In this document: positions 32,847-40,688 of the stretch, one piece after another | Layout of the letters: each line of letters opens with the position of its first letter | Numbering within the stretch: the first letter of the stretch is position 1 | Assembly (NCBI GenBank): GCA_020350285.1 | Contig: CP070708.1 | Location: 1,433,563 to 1,485,934, forward strand | DNA length: 52,372 bases | Direction: 5' to 3' | Source of the DNA: Anaerolineaceae bacterium | GTDB taxonomy: Bacteria; Chloroflexota; Anaerolineae; Anaerolineales; E44-bin32 | Made by a program: the position numbers and the translations under genes | Notes under the pieces: generated by a model | Databases searched by the model: none | Told to the model about the DNA's origin: nothing | Seen by the model: only the letters and a program-made list of their open reading frames with translations

Positions 32847-33719
32847 CTAACCCCCAAGCGCATTCAGCAGGGCTGGCGGCACCCAGAATTTCCCGTATCC
32901 AAATAGCGAAGCGATGATCGATCCAAGAAGAATCAAAACTCCGAACACCATCAACGCATAATCACGCCTTTTGTACTTCAACTCCACCAGCCACGTCCGA
33001 GGTCCGATCCCAAAACCCCTTAAATCCATGGCGTCGATGATGTCTTCGCTGCCAGCTATAGCATGAATGGTCACCGGGACGATCAGTGGAGCTAGCTTCC
33101 GTACCTGTGAGAACAATCCCCCACTTAGTTTCTCCATCTCATAGCCCCGAGCTCGTTGTGCATCCATGGTCAGTTGGAAATCGCGGCCAAAGGTCGGGAT
33201 GAAGCGCATCGTCAGATCCATGGCATAGGCGATCTTGTCCGGTAGACCAAGCCGTCTAAAGCTGATCCCATAATGAGCTGGGTTTAAAGTATAGGGGATG
33301 AGGATGGTCATGCTGGCCATGCTGAACACCCTCACCATTTGACTGAGCCCAAACATCGCTCGCTCTAGGGTGATATCAAGCGCAGGGTTCCAGCCGAAGA
33401 TGGTGAAGGGTGCACGCAGTGTGGTGATGACGTGCTCTTCCTCATAGACTTCCATACCACCACGGCCGGTTAGAAAGGTCAATACCGCAAAGAAGACGAC
33501 AAATCCTCCGATAAACAACCAAGCCCGTTTGCTCTCACCCCATGTAACCTTGGAGGTGAAGACAAACACCAGCGCGATGATCAGGAGAAGACTCAGATAG
33601 CGGAAGTCCCAGAAGAAGACGGTCGCGACGATAAAACAGGTGTAGAAAACAATCCACGCGCTGGGATCAAACGACTGGATCAACGATTTGCGGTCACGGT
33701 ATCGCCAAGTTACCAGCAT
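32847..33719 (-). CDS. ecfT: ECF transporter transmembrane component EcfT
   Basis: CbiQ/EcfT family: several helices and the two coupling motifs with Ala-Arg-Gly-type cores (DAQRARGYEM and DAMDLRGFGI) that touch the ATPases. The ATG at 33719 is chosen because the product then starts MLVTWRYRDRKSLIQSFDP, as is usual for the family; a TTG at 33749 lies inside a strong hairpin. No good ribosome site is visible for either. It is the last gene of the AA'-S-T operon. Confidence 0.88.
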   Translation of the reverse strand: MLVTWRYRDRKSLIQSFDPSAWIVFYTCFIVATVFFWDFRYLSLLLIIALVFVFTSKVTWGESKRAWLFIGGFVVFFAVLTFLTGRGGMEVYEEEHVITTLRAPFTIFGWNPALDITLERAMFGLSQMVRVFSMASMTILIPYTLNPAHYGISFRRLGLPDKIAYAMDLTMRFIPTFGRDFQLTMDAQRARGYEMEKLSGGLFSQVRKLAPLIVPVTIHAIAGSEDIIDAMDLRGFGIGPRTWLVELKYKRRDYALMVFGVLILLGSIIASLFGYGKFWVPPALLNALGG

Positions 33720-33734
33720 CTCAAAAGGGAAGGA

Positions 33735-33770
33735 GGTGGGGGCACCCAACCCAATGGGTGAGCCCCCACC
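33735..33770 (-). terminator. strong hairpin between EcfS and EcfT genes
   Basis: Read on the minus strand, GGTGGGGGC plus ACCCA pairs with TGGGT plus GCCCCCACC around a 6-base loop with a 2-base bulge, 11 bases after the EcfS stop. The following CTCCTTCCCTTTT is moderately T-rich. It may lower EcfT expression by partial termination. Confidence 0.5.
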
Positions 33771-33780
33771 AACCCTCAGT

Positions 33781-34716
33781 CTACCGTCCTATCTGTCGCT
33801 GGAGAGCTTTGTAAGCCCCGATGAGGATTGGGACCAGGATGGCGGCGAAGATCGCGTTGGGCCCAGCGGCTGGCAGGAATTCACCCACGATGGCTACTGA
33901 TGCCGAGTATCCGTTGACCCAGATATCCGAGATGGCCGCGAACCCGATGCCGATGAAGTTGCCTAACATCGCCCAGGTCACGGCGGCCGCAAGATCGATG
34001 TTCTCTCTGAATATCAGACGGATGGCCACGACGATCACGAAGCCGACTACGGCCGACAATCCTGCGAATGTGGAGATGGCAGCATCGCCGAAGATCCCCG
34101 CATCCACGTCATAGAACATCATGTTGGCCAGGGTGGGATTCAGGATCCAGATGACGGTGGCGATGGCGGCCAGCGCCGCGCTGATGTACAGAACCACATC
34201 CATGGCCCTCTTCTTGTCAACGTATAGTGCGATCATGCCCGAGATCATACCGACCAAGCCATTGCCCACGCTCCATTGAGGATAGAGGCCAAAACCGGTC
34301 AATGCGTCACCGAACATGTTGCCCACGGCGCCGGAGAAAAACCCAACCACCGGTCCAAAGGCATAGCCGAAGAACATCGGGATTGCGATCGCCGGTCTTA
34401 ACGCGACCTGGCTCACCGAGGGAACCACGAAGACGGTGCCGTTGAAAAGATATGAAAACACCGCATACAAGGCGGCGCCGATTGCCATGTACACCACCTC
34501 GCGTGTGCCCACATCCCAGGCAGTGCTATCGCGTGTGAACCAGTACACAACGAAGACGGCGAGTAAGCCTACGCCCACAAACACGAAGCGTATCAGGGCG
34601 GTCTCGTCCAGCTGCAGGCTTTCATTGAACGAGGGGCCAATCCAGACAACCAGCAAGAAAATGACGAGCACCGCTGCGAGAGAAATGATTACAGATAGGG
34701 GTCTTGTGCCGTTCAT
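33781..34716 (-). CDS. ECF transporter substrate-binding component (S component)
   Basis: The 311-residue protein is mostly hydrophobic, with about nine helices. The core RPAIAIPMFFGYAFGPVVGFFSGAVGNMFGD is the typical S-component pattern. Two or three extra N-terminal helices precede it, and a second similar stretch lies near the end (FIGIGFAAISDIWVNGYSASVAIVGEFLPAAGPNAI). AAAGGAGGAGG precedes the ATG. S components bind vitamins, cofactor precursors or metals; the ligand is not clear here, as no riboswitch or biosynthetic gene is next to the operon. Confidence 0.85.
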   Translation of the reverse strand: MNGTRPLSVIISLAAVLVIFLLVVWIGPSFNESLQLDETALIRFVFVGVGLLAVFVVYWFTRDSTAWDVGTREVVYMAIGAALYAVFSYLFNGTVFVVPSVSQVALRPAIAIPMFFGYAFGPVVGFFSGAVGNMFGDALTGFGLYPQWSVGNGLVGMISGMIALYVDKKRAMDVVLYISAALAAIATVIWILNPTLANMMFYDVDAGIFGDAAISTFAGLSAVVGFVIVVAIRLIFRENIDLAAAVTWAMLGNFIGIGFAAISDIWVNGYSASVAIVGEFLPAAGPNAIFAAILVPILIGAYKALQRQIGR

Positions 34717-34787
34717 ATTCCTCCTCCTTTGTGAATGTCAAGATTATGACGGCGATTCTTATCGGCCTCCGGCGGCGGCCGCGATGA

Positions 34788-36434
34788 TTAGGAAGGGATA
34801 TGCGCCAGCGCCTCGGCGCGCATGAAACGCTGAGTCCGAACGAACATCTCTAAATTGACGTCGAGCAGGGATGTGGGGACAAGCCGCCACTTCTCAAGAT
34901 GCTTGTAATCACTGAGCACCTCTTGCGGTTTGCCATCACCTACCAACCTGCCCTCGTTGAGCAGGATGACCCGATTTGCGTAAACCACTGCCAAGTCGAC
35001 ATCGTGGGTGATGAAAAGGATCGATTCGAAGCTCGGTAGCTGCAGGATAGAATCCATGAAATCCATGTAGTTCTTGTAATCCTGCCCGGCTGTCGGCTCA
35101 TCCATAACCAGGATCTTGGATCCCATGGCCAGGATGGCTGCGATGCTCACTCGTTTCTGCTGCCCAAAAGAGAGCGCTAGCGGCGGATACTCTTCCATGC
35201 CGGAGAGATTCATGATGTCAATTGATCTTTGCACCTCCTTTTCTATCTCTTCGCTCGAATGACCCAAGTTGCTCGGTCCAAAGGTGAGTTCGTCTCGCAC
35301 GCTGGGGGCGAAGAGCATATGACTTGGACTTTGAAAGACATAACCCAGCGTGCTGGCAACTTCAGCCACGCTCAGATCCCGTGTGTCCTTCCCCTCTACA
35401 AATACATTCCCGCTCTTGGGTTTTAGGAGACCGATGGCATGCTTGACTAATGTGGTCTTCCCGGCTCCATTAGGTCCCAAAATTGCGATGATGTCCCCAG
35501 CATTGATCATCAGGTTGATATCTTGTAGGACGTCACGACCTTCTTCATAGAAAAAAGACACATGATCGAACCGCACCAGGGGCTCATCACCAGGAGCTAC
35601 CCCTGGCAGAAACTCGATCTTCGCTGGAGGTGGGTCTTCGGCTGCCCGTCCTATCACGATTCGAGCGGGTAATTTAACCTCGTGGTAATCAACAGACTGC
35701 GCTACTCCCTCTGTTGATCCCTCATAGACGACTTCGCCGTCCATCATAAACAACATCCGATCCGGCGAGATCTTGAGGACATCCTCCACCCGATGCTCCA
35801 CAATAAGAATCGCGATGCCCTCATCCGCTAATTCGCGCATCAGACGCAAGGCATCCAGCGCGCTAGCGGGGTCAAGGCTTGCCAGCGGCTCATCTAGCAG
35901 CAACAAACTCGGCTCCATCGCCAGGACACCCGCCAAGGCGACTTTTTGTTTCTCACCGCCCGAGAGGTTGAACGTGTCTCGATCCCTCAAGTCAGCGATC
36001 CTCAGATAATTCATCGATCCCTCGGCGCGTTCGAGGATCTCCACCCGTGACAAGCCCGCGTTTTCCAAGCCAAAAGCGACCTCATTGATCACCTTCGTAC
36101 CAAGGATTTGGCGTTCGGGGTCTTGAAGCACCGTTCCAACGTTTTGGGAGATTCTAGCCAACGACATGTCAGAGGTATCTTGACCATGGATTAAAATCCG
36201 ACCGGTCAGTTCCCCTTTGTAGGAGCGTGGGATTAACCCATTGATCACCCGGGCAAGGGTCGTCTTGCCACAACCGCTCGCTCCCGCGATGAGCAACACT
36301 TCACCGGCTTCAAGCTGAAGCGAGATGTCTTTAATGGCCAACTCCTCCCGCTCTCTGTAGCGGAAAGAGACATTGTCAACCACAAGTAGGGGATCTTGAG
36401 CCACTTCGGTCTTTTCCTCGCAGCTCTTCTGCAT
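34788..36434 (-). CDS. ECF transporter fused ATPases (EcfA-A')
   Basis: Two complete ABC ATPase domains lie in one chain of about 548 residues: domain 1 (about 15-245; GASGCGKTTLARVI, LSGGEKQKVALAG, LLLLDEPLASLD) and domain 2 (about 280-510; GPNGAGKTTLVKH, LSFGQQKRVSIA, ILVMDEPTAGQD). The fusion matches the CbiO-type arrangement in which both ATPases of an ECF transporter are joined. Start codon choice is uncertain: ATG 36434 or GTG 36446, neither with a clear site. It is the first gene of the operon with the S and T genes following. Confidence 0.9.
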   Translation of the reverse strand: MQKSCEEKTEVAQDPLLVVDNVSFRYREREELAIKDISLQLEAGEVLLIAGASGCGKTTLARVINGLIPRSYKGELTGRILIHGQDTSDMSLARISQNVGTVLQDPERQILGTKVINEVAFGLENAGLSRVEILERAEGSMNYLRIADLRDRDTFNLSGGEKQKVALAGVLAMEPSLLLLDEPLASLDPASALDALRLMRELADEGIAILIVEHRVEDVLKISPDRMLFMMDGEVVYEGSTEGVAQSVDYHEVKLPARIVIGRAAEDPPPAKIEFLPGVAPGDEPLVRFDHVSFFYEEGRDVLQDINLMINAGDIIAILGPNGAGKTTLVKHAIGLLKPKSGNVFVEGKDTRDLSVAEVASTLGYVFQSPSHMLFAPSVRDELTFGPSNLGHSSEEIEKEVQRSIDIMNLSGMEEYPPLALSFGQQKRVSIAAILAMGSKILVMDEPTAGQDYKNYMDFMDSILQLPSFESILFITHDVDLAVVYANRVILLNEGRLVGDGKPQEVLSDYKHLEKWRLVPTSLLDVNLEMFVRTQRFMRAEALAHIPS

Positions 36435-36520
36435 GTAGTTTAACACACATAAGGACGGGAGGTCACAGAGGATTTAGGCATGAGAGACAATGGCCTGGGC
36501 TTCGAAGTAGACTTTTACAG

Positions 36521-36592
36521 CAGGGATTAGGGGTCAGGGATCAGGGATTAGGGATTGGGTTTAAAGCCTGATCCCTAATCCCCGATCCCTGT
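36521..36592. repeat. GGGATTAGGGATCAGGG-type hairpin repeat, left copy
   Basis: A run of GGGATTAGGG / GTCAGGGATCAGGG units is followed by its approximate complement (CCTGATCCCTAATCCCCGATC), forming a long imperfect hairpin. A related copy is at 37634-37702, and a single-arm trace (GATCGAGGATCAGGGATTT) at 23608. It lies in the 596-base gap between the ECF operon and the pilin-like gene. Confidence 0.65.
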
Positions 36593-36759
36593 ATGAGAAT
36601 AGCATTCCAAAAGATATCTTTTTCCCATCTCAACATCCTGGCGTAACGAAATCAGTCCCTCCAGCCGTGCAAAGTCCCTGTAAGCAGGCCGTAAGCCCGC
36701 TGTTAGCCGATATTTCCACACCTTGTGTTAGTATGTGAGTCAGAAAATACTTACCAATT

Positions 36760-36849
36760 CTCCGATAAGGGCAAACTCGCCGAAAGGCGACGACGCAAAG
36801 CTACAGGGTCTAAAGTTTCGAAAGAAGCCATGACAGCCAGCTGCCGGAG
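36760..36849 (+). ncRNA. cyclic-di-GMP-I (GEMM-I) riboswitch aptamer
   Basis: The conserved GEMM-I core is readable in order: GGGCAAAC (36769-36776), a GAAA-capped stem CGCCgaaaGGCG (36778-36789), GACGCAAAGC (36792-36801), GGGTCT, a second hairpin, then ATGACAGCC (36830-36838) and GCTGCCG. CTCCG (36760-36764) pairs with CGGAG (36845-36849) to close P1. This order and spacing match known c-di-GMP-I aptamers. The GAAA tetraloop and the stem that docks it are both present, so ligand binding is likely. It precedes the pilin-like gene at 37031. Confidence 0.92.
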
Positions 36850-36853
36850 CACC

Positions 36854-36930
36854 GCAAACGCAACATAAATGCGTTTGCCCTAGATCTGCATAGAAGCCCC
36901 GTGGATCTCCGGCCAAAGCCCTCCACGGGG
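36854..36930 (+). promoter_or_regulatory. riboswitch expression platform
   Basis: A hairpin GCAAACGCA-acataaa-TGCGTTTGC (36854-36878) follows the aptamer. Its 3' arm contains GTTTGCCC (36873-36880), the exact complement of the conserved aptamer bases GGGCAAAC (36769-36776), so aptamer and hairpin offer mutually exclusive pairings. A second hairpin CCCCGTGGA / TCCACGGGG (36897-36905, 36922-36930) comes next, without a T-run. The direction of control (on or off) cannot be decided from sequence. Confidence 0.7.
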
Positions 36931-37030
36931 CGGATGATTAACAATCTGAAAATGGCTCACTGAGCGATAAAAACCTTCGCTCCCCAACCAGCATTATTGA
37001 TTATCTCTCGGGGAACGAAAGGAGGGAATC

Positions 37031-37570
37031 ATGAAAATCCGTAAGAGTGAAAGAGGACAAGCCCTCGCCGAGTATATGCCCCTCATTCCACCGATCCTCC
37101 TACTGTCGGTCTTGATCTTGGTTCCGCTCTCCGACAGTGCCGGCGACATCTTCTGCCAAATGGTCAACTCAATGGAGCCAGAGAAGTGCCAAGTTGCCGC
37201 TGTGGAAGATGGTGAAGATGAGGGATCACCCAGGGAAGACCCGGGCGATAATACGCCCGGGGAAGAGCCAGAGGAACCCTGTATCGTACTGGAAGAGAGT
37301 CGAGGGGGTTCTCAGTGCGACCACAGCAGCTTGTGTACGCTTTTACCAGGTTCGCAGCACGGTGTATGGTCCCCCTCAGCACCGATCGCTACCGTCGTCA
37401 TAAAATCCGGTCAAGGGTATTTTAATTTCAATGCACCCGGATCAAGCGACGGCTGCTACCAAGTTGGCATCCAGACCAGCCGCATCGAATGGGAGAAAGT
37501 CGGCCGGGGCAACGGGTGCCAAGACATCAGTCACGTAGAAGCCTGGGAGGCACCAATCTGTTCGTATTAA
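37031..37570 (+). CDS. Flp/TadE-like pilin protein under riboswitch control
   Basis: AGGAGGGA lies 5 bases before the ATG. The N-terminus MKIRKSERGQALAEYMPLIPPILLLSVLILVPL is that of Flp or TadE-type prepilins: basic leader, Gly before the cleavage point, Glu at the fifth mature position (QALAE) and a hydrophobic helix. The rest is exported: an acidic Pro/Glu linker (about 63-85) and a C-terminal domain of about 95 residues with 6-7 Cys (EEPCIV, SQCDHSSLCTLLPG, DGCYQVG, GNGCQDI, PICSY). It is larger than Flp pilins (50-60 aa), so it may be a minor pilin or a surface adhesin. No Tad secretion genes are in the window. Confidence 0.78.
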   Translation: MKIRKSERGQALAEYMPLIPPILLLSVLILVPLSDSAGDIFCQMVNSMEPEKCQVAAVEDGEDEGSPREDPGDNTPGEEPEEPCIVLEESRGGSQCDHSSLCTLLPGSQHGVWSPSAPIATVVIKSGQGYFNFNAPGSSDGCYQVGIQTSRIEWEKVGRGNGCQDISHVEAWEAPICSY

Positions 37571-37600
37571 TTGTCATTTAGAGAGGGAATGGTACTTATC

Positions 37601-37630
37601 AGGGCGCGGGATATCTGCGCCCTTTTCTTG
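37601..37630 (+). terminator. rho-independent terminator of the pilin-like gene
   Basis: GGGCGC-gggatatct-GCGCCC followed by TTTTCTTGTTT gives a clear stem-loop and T-run, 31 bases after the stop. Confidence 0.8.
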
Positions 37631-37633
37631 TTT

Positions 37634-37702
37634 AAAGGGATTAGGGATCAGGGGTCAGGTTTTATACCTTATCCCTGATCCCCAATCCCTGATCCCTTTT
37701 TT
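37634..37702. repeat. GGGATTAGGGATCAGGG-type hairpin repeat, right copy
   Basis: AAAGGGATTAGGGATCAGG (from 37634) is complemented by CCTGATCCC / AATCCCTGATCCCTTTT (to 37702), making a long hairpin with T-rich ends in both directions. It lies between the convergent pilin-like and peptidase genes and could act as a two-way terminator. The sister copy is at 36521-36592. Confidence 0.65.
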
Positions 37703-37742
37703 AAAAGTAACCTTGCTCAAAAGATCTTCCCTTTATCCCCCC

Positions 37743-39767
37743 TCACAACTTCTCCCCAAACCACCCCAGGATCAAGCGCAGGCGTTCCATGCGGCGGTTG
37801 GGCTTTCCGGAGCGGGATAGTTCGTGTGTCTCCTCCGGAAAGATGGCCAATCTCACCGTCCTCCCCAGCCTCCGTAAGTAGATAAAGAGCTGCTCGGCCT
37901 GTTCCAAAGGGCAGCGCAGATCTTTTTCGCTATGAATGAGCAAGAGCGGTGTATGCATGTTCTCAACATACGTCAAGGGGCTCTTTTCGGCATACAGATC
38001 GGGATCGCTCCATGGCAGACCACCGACGTGATCCACATTGAAGAAGTAACCGATATCACTCGTCCCAAAGAAGCTTACCCAATTGGATATCCCCCGCTGG
38101 CTGACAGCGGCCTTGAAACGGTCGGTTTGACCGATGATCCAGTTGGTCATGAAACCCCCGTATGAACCTCCACACACTCCTAGACGCTTCGGATTCAGCC
38201 CCAAGTCGAGCGAGAGTAGATGATCGACGCACTCCATCAGGTCTTGGTAATCCCGTTCACCGTAATGTCCATGAACAGCATATGCCCAGTCCTCTCCGTA
38301 GCCGTCCGAGCCACGTGGGTTGGAGAAGGCAACAGCCATCCCCGCCCCAGCCAACATCTGGAACTCCAAGAAAAAGATGTGTCCATAAGTTGCCTTAGGG
38401 CCGCCATGGATGGCTAAGACGAGAGGTCTGCCTCCCTTGGAGCGCCCTGGTGGGAGATGGACCCACGCCTCGACCTGCTCTCCATCGGAGGCGGTGAAGT
38501 GGACCGGTCGCCCAGGGTAAACCTTACGCCTGGCCAAGAGGCGGTCATTCAGGCGTGTGATACGTCGTTCCGCCCCCTGGGCATCGATGGACCATAGTTC
38601 GGGAAGTGTGGTCATCGTCGAGCGGATTTCGACCCTCAGGTCACCACCCGGATTACTGTGCCACCCAAGAACGCCCAGATCGTCTGGTGTCAGCCAGGAA
38701 AGGGTCTCCCCTTCCAGATCCACCTCAGCCAGTCGGACCGTAGCTCGTTGCGTGATCCGCATGCGAACCCTCTTCCCATCTGATGAGACCCATGGATCAT
38801 GGTATTTGGTTGGAAACCGTATGTCAGCGACCAAACCATCTCCAATCGACAGGTCTAAATCAGGGAGCACGGCTTGATATTCACCGTTCTTTACGTCGAT
38901 GCGCCACAACCGATTTGGAGAGGCATAACCGCGAGCGAGGTCGTTGCCAATCGCTAGCAACTCGCCGGTTGGACTTTGTCTCACCGCAACCAACAACCCC
39001 GGGAAGTTAGTGATACGTCGTCGCTTCCTTCCCTTAAGATCCACTTCATGGATGTCCACCTGCCTAGCTGCGGCCCAATCATCCTCTGGTTCGGGCGTAG
39101 CGAGGTAATAAATGCGTTTTCCATCCGTGGAGAAGCTGTAAGAACGCGCACCGTAAAATGGCCCCCCGACGCTCCAAGGACCATCGGTCAACTGCACCGG
39201 TCGGCCTCCCCGTCTGGGTACGACGAAGAGGTGAAGGCGTTTGTCCAATCGGCTGCCTACGGGATTGAATTGCCACAACGCATGATCGAGTACATGGACA
39301 TCGTCGGTGAATGGCTTGCCGGTCCCGATCTTCTCACTATATTCCCCTCGTGGGTCTGTGGGAGAGAGAAAGGCGATGTTCCTACCATCCGGTGACCATG
39401 CTGCTGAAAAGACACCACCTTCGGCTTTCGTCAGGCGACGCGCCTCACCTCCGTCCGCAGGAAGCAGATAGATCTGCTTCTTCTCGTCCCCAGTGCGCTT
39501 GCTCAGGAATAGCAGATAACGTCCATCTGGAGACCAGGCCGGTGAATCCGAGTCCATCTCATCCGCTGTCAACACACGATGTCGACGACCCGTTCGATCA
39601 GTAAGCCTAATTTCCGCACGGTAGCGGTTTTCGTTTGGATCCTTATCGACCGTACGTACCACATAAGCAACGCGCTTCCCATCTGGGTGCACCATCGGAT
39701 CAGAGACGAAGCGTATCCTGCGGATGTCCTCGGGCGTGAAGGGTTTCAGTGCTGTTCGTTTCGACAT
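37743..39767 (-). CDS. S9-family serine peptidase (acylaminoacyl-peptidase/prolyl-oligopeptidase type)
   Basis: The 674-residue protein has an N-terminal WD40-like beta-propeller (about 20-400; repeated SPAWSPDGRYLLFLS and SAAWSPDGRNIAFLS) and a C-terminal alpha/beta-hydrolase domain. The nucleophile is in GGSYGGFMTNW (Ser about 540), with Asp in SEKDLRCPLEQ (about 615) and His in EETHELSRSG (about 647). No signal peptide is seen, so it should act in the cytoplasm on short peptides. It is a single gene; GAGGAT precedes the ATG. Confidence 0.94.
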   Translation of the reverse strand: MSKRTALKPFTPEDIRRIRFVSDPMVHPDGKRVAYVVRTVDKDPNENRYRAEIRLTDRTGRRHRVLTADEMDSDSPAWSPDGRYLLFLSKRTGDEKKQIYLLPADGGEARRLTKAEGGVFSAAWSPDGRNIAFLSPTDPRGEYSEKIGTGKPFTDDVHVLDHALWQFNPVGSRLDKRLHLFVVPRRGGRPVQLTDGPWSVGGPFYGARSYSFSTDGKRIYYLATPEPEDDWAAARQVDIHEVDLKGRKRRRITNFPGLLVAVRQSPTGELLAIGNDLARGYASPNRLWRIDVKNGEYQAVLPDLDLSIGDGLVADIRFPTKYHDPWVSSDGKRVRMRITQRATVRLAEVDLEGETLSWLTPDDLGVLGWHSNPGGDLRVEIRSTMTTLPELWSIDAQGAERRITRLNDRLLARRKVYPGRPVHFTASDGEQVEAWVHLPPGRSKGGRPLVLAIHGGPKATYGHIFFLEFQMLAGAGMAVAFSNPRGSDGYGEDWAYAVHGHYGERDYQDLMECVDHLLSLDLGLNPKRLGVCGGSYGGFMTNWIIGQTDRFKAAVSQRGISNWVSFFGTSDIGYFFNVDHVGGLPWSDPDLYAEKSPLTYVENMHTPLLLIHSEKDLRCPLEQAEQLFIYLRRLGRTVRLAIFPEETHELSRSGKPNRRMERLRLILGWFGEKL

Positions 39768-39989
39768 GTGGATATCCTCGCTATGCCTTATAGACTTGTG
39801 ATCGGCAATTCCAAAAGCCTCACTATTTACCTCAGACCAAAATTGGATTGTAGCTTATATGCCCAGTTTGGGCGAAGCATATCCGAGTAGAAATTGATAA
39901 TAATCCAATGATCCTAGGGACTTCTGCCATCGTGGGATCGTATAGATCATCAATGCATACTTTAACGGGAGGACATCCCAACCTGAAAA

Positions 39990-40241
39990 ATGAACGTCCG
40001 CAGTCATGCCCTTAATCTCAGGTCTGTGTCAGGCGGGCGCGGTGTTTCACCCCGATCACAAACCCTGAATACGAACGGGACATACAAGGACAATGAGGCT
40101 CATGCACGCTACCGAAACCTGTATATCGCCGGCGCGAGCACACTCCCTGGCACGGGCGTGCCTACGGTGCTCGTTTCAGCTCGTTTGGCAGCCGAGCGGA
40201 TCATGGACGATCTTAGTACAGTGGGGAAGAACAGGCGCTAA
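39990..40241 (+). pseudogene. C-terminal remnant of a phytoene-desaturase-like FAD oxidoreductase
   Basis: The segment ARYRNLYIAGASTLPGTGVPTVLVSARLAAERI is the characteristic C-terminal FAD-contact region of CrtI-type oxidoreductases (NLYxxGAsThPGxGVPxVLxSAxLAAxxI). An in-frame stop at 39984 and the lack of any upstream Rossmann domain show that the rest is gone. A second frame just upstream reads TLTGGHPN, resembling the preceding CrtI motif, which suggests decay with a frameshift. No carotenoid genes are nearby. Confidence 0.65.
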
Positions 40242-40688
40242 GCCTTATCAAGCCTGAGTAAACAACAATATTGTTCGACAAAGCAATGCCGCCCCAGATC
40301 AACACTACAAACAACCAAACCTGTGGATAACCCCCTTCATATCTGTGGAAAACGTAGTTTTTCTGGGGAAAACTTGTCCATTTTAGACGTATATTTTTCA
40401 CAACAAACCGCCATATATGGGGTATTGGAGCATGCTCTCCCCATAAATGGGATGTATGGTCTTCTCATCCATAAAATCACCCCCCTTTCCACCTTTCGTC
40501 CACATGGTTTCTGTGGAAGCTCAGCTTCGTTGTAACTCCCATATCTGGGCAAATGATTTTAATAACCCCTATATCTAGGTGTCTCACCCTCACAAAATAA
40601 ACCTTTCCACAAATCCCCAGGCACTACTACTAAGACTACATAAAATATTTTAGATAATAAATATGTGAGGAAGATCGAAGCTCTCATT
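40242..40688. other. AT-rich gap with DnaA-box-like sites and paired palindromes
   Basis: These 447 bases between two convergent 3' ends hold no gene. Three exact matches to TTWTNCACA occur within 81 bases: TTATCCACA (40322-40330, complement), TTTTCCACA (40344-40352, complement) and TTTTTCACA (40394-40402); CTTTCCACA at 40603 has one mismatch. Four near-palindromes of the type CC(C)ATAtaTGG(G) lie at 40411, 40441, 40539 and 40568; the first two and last two pairs are each 30 bases apart. GAGCATGCTC (40428-40437) is a perfect palindrome between the first pair. An AT-only run (ATAAAATATTTTAGATAATAA) begins at 40639. It could be a replication-linked or structural site. Confidence 0.45.

Noticed and set aside
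36447..36520. Possible vitamin riboswitch before the ECF transporter operon
   Set aside because: No conserved core of TPP, FMN, cobalamin, folate or preQ1 elements could be found on the minus strand upstream of 36446.
40411..40450. CC(A/T)6GG boxes as eukaryote-like CArG elements
   Set aside because: The match to CArG boxes is formal only; in a bacterium these are better viewed as palindromic protein sites or structural repeats.
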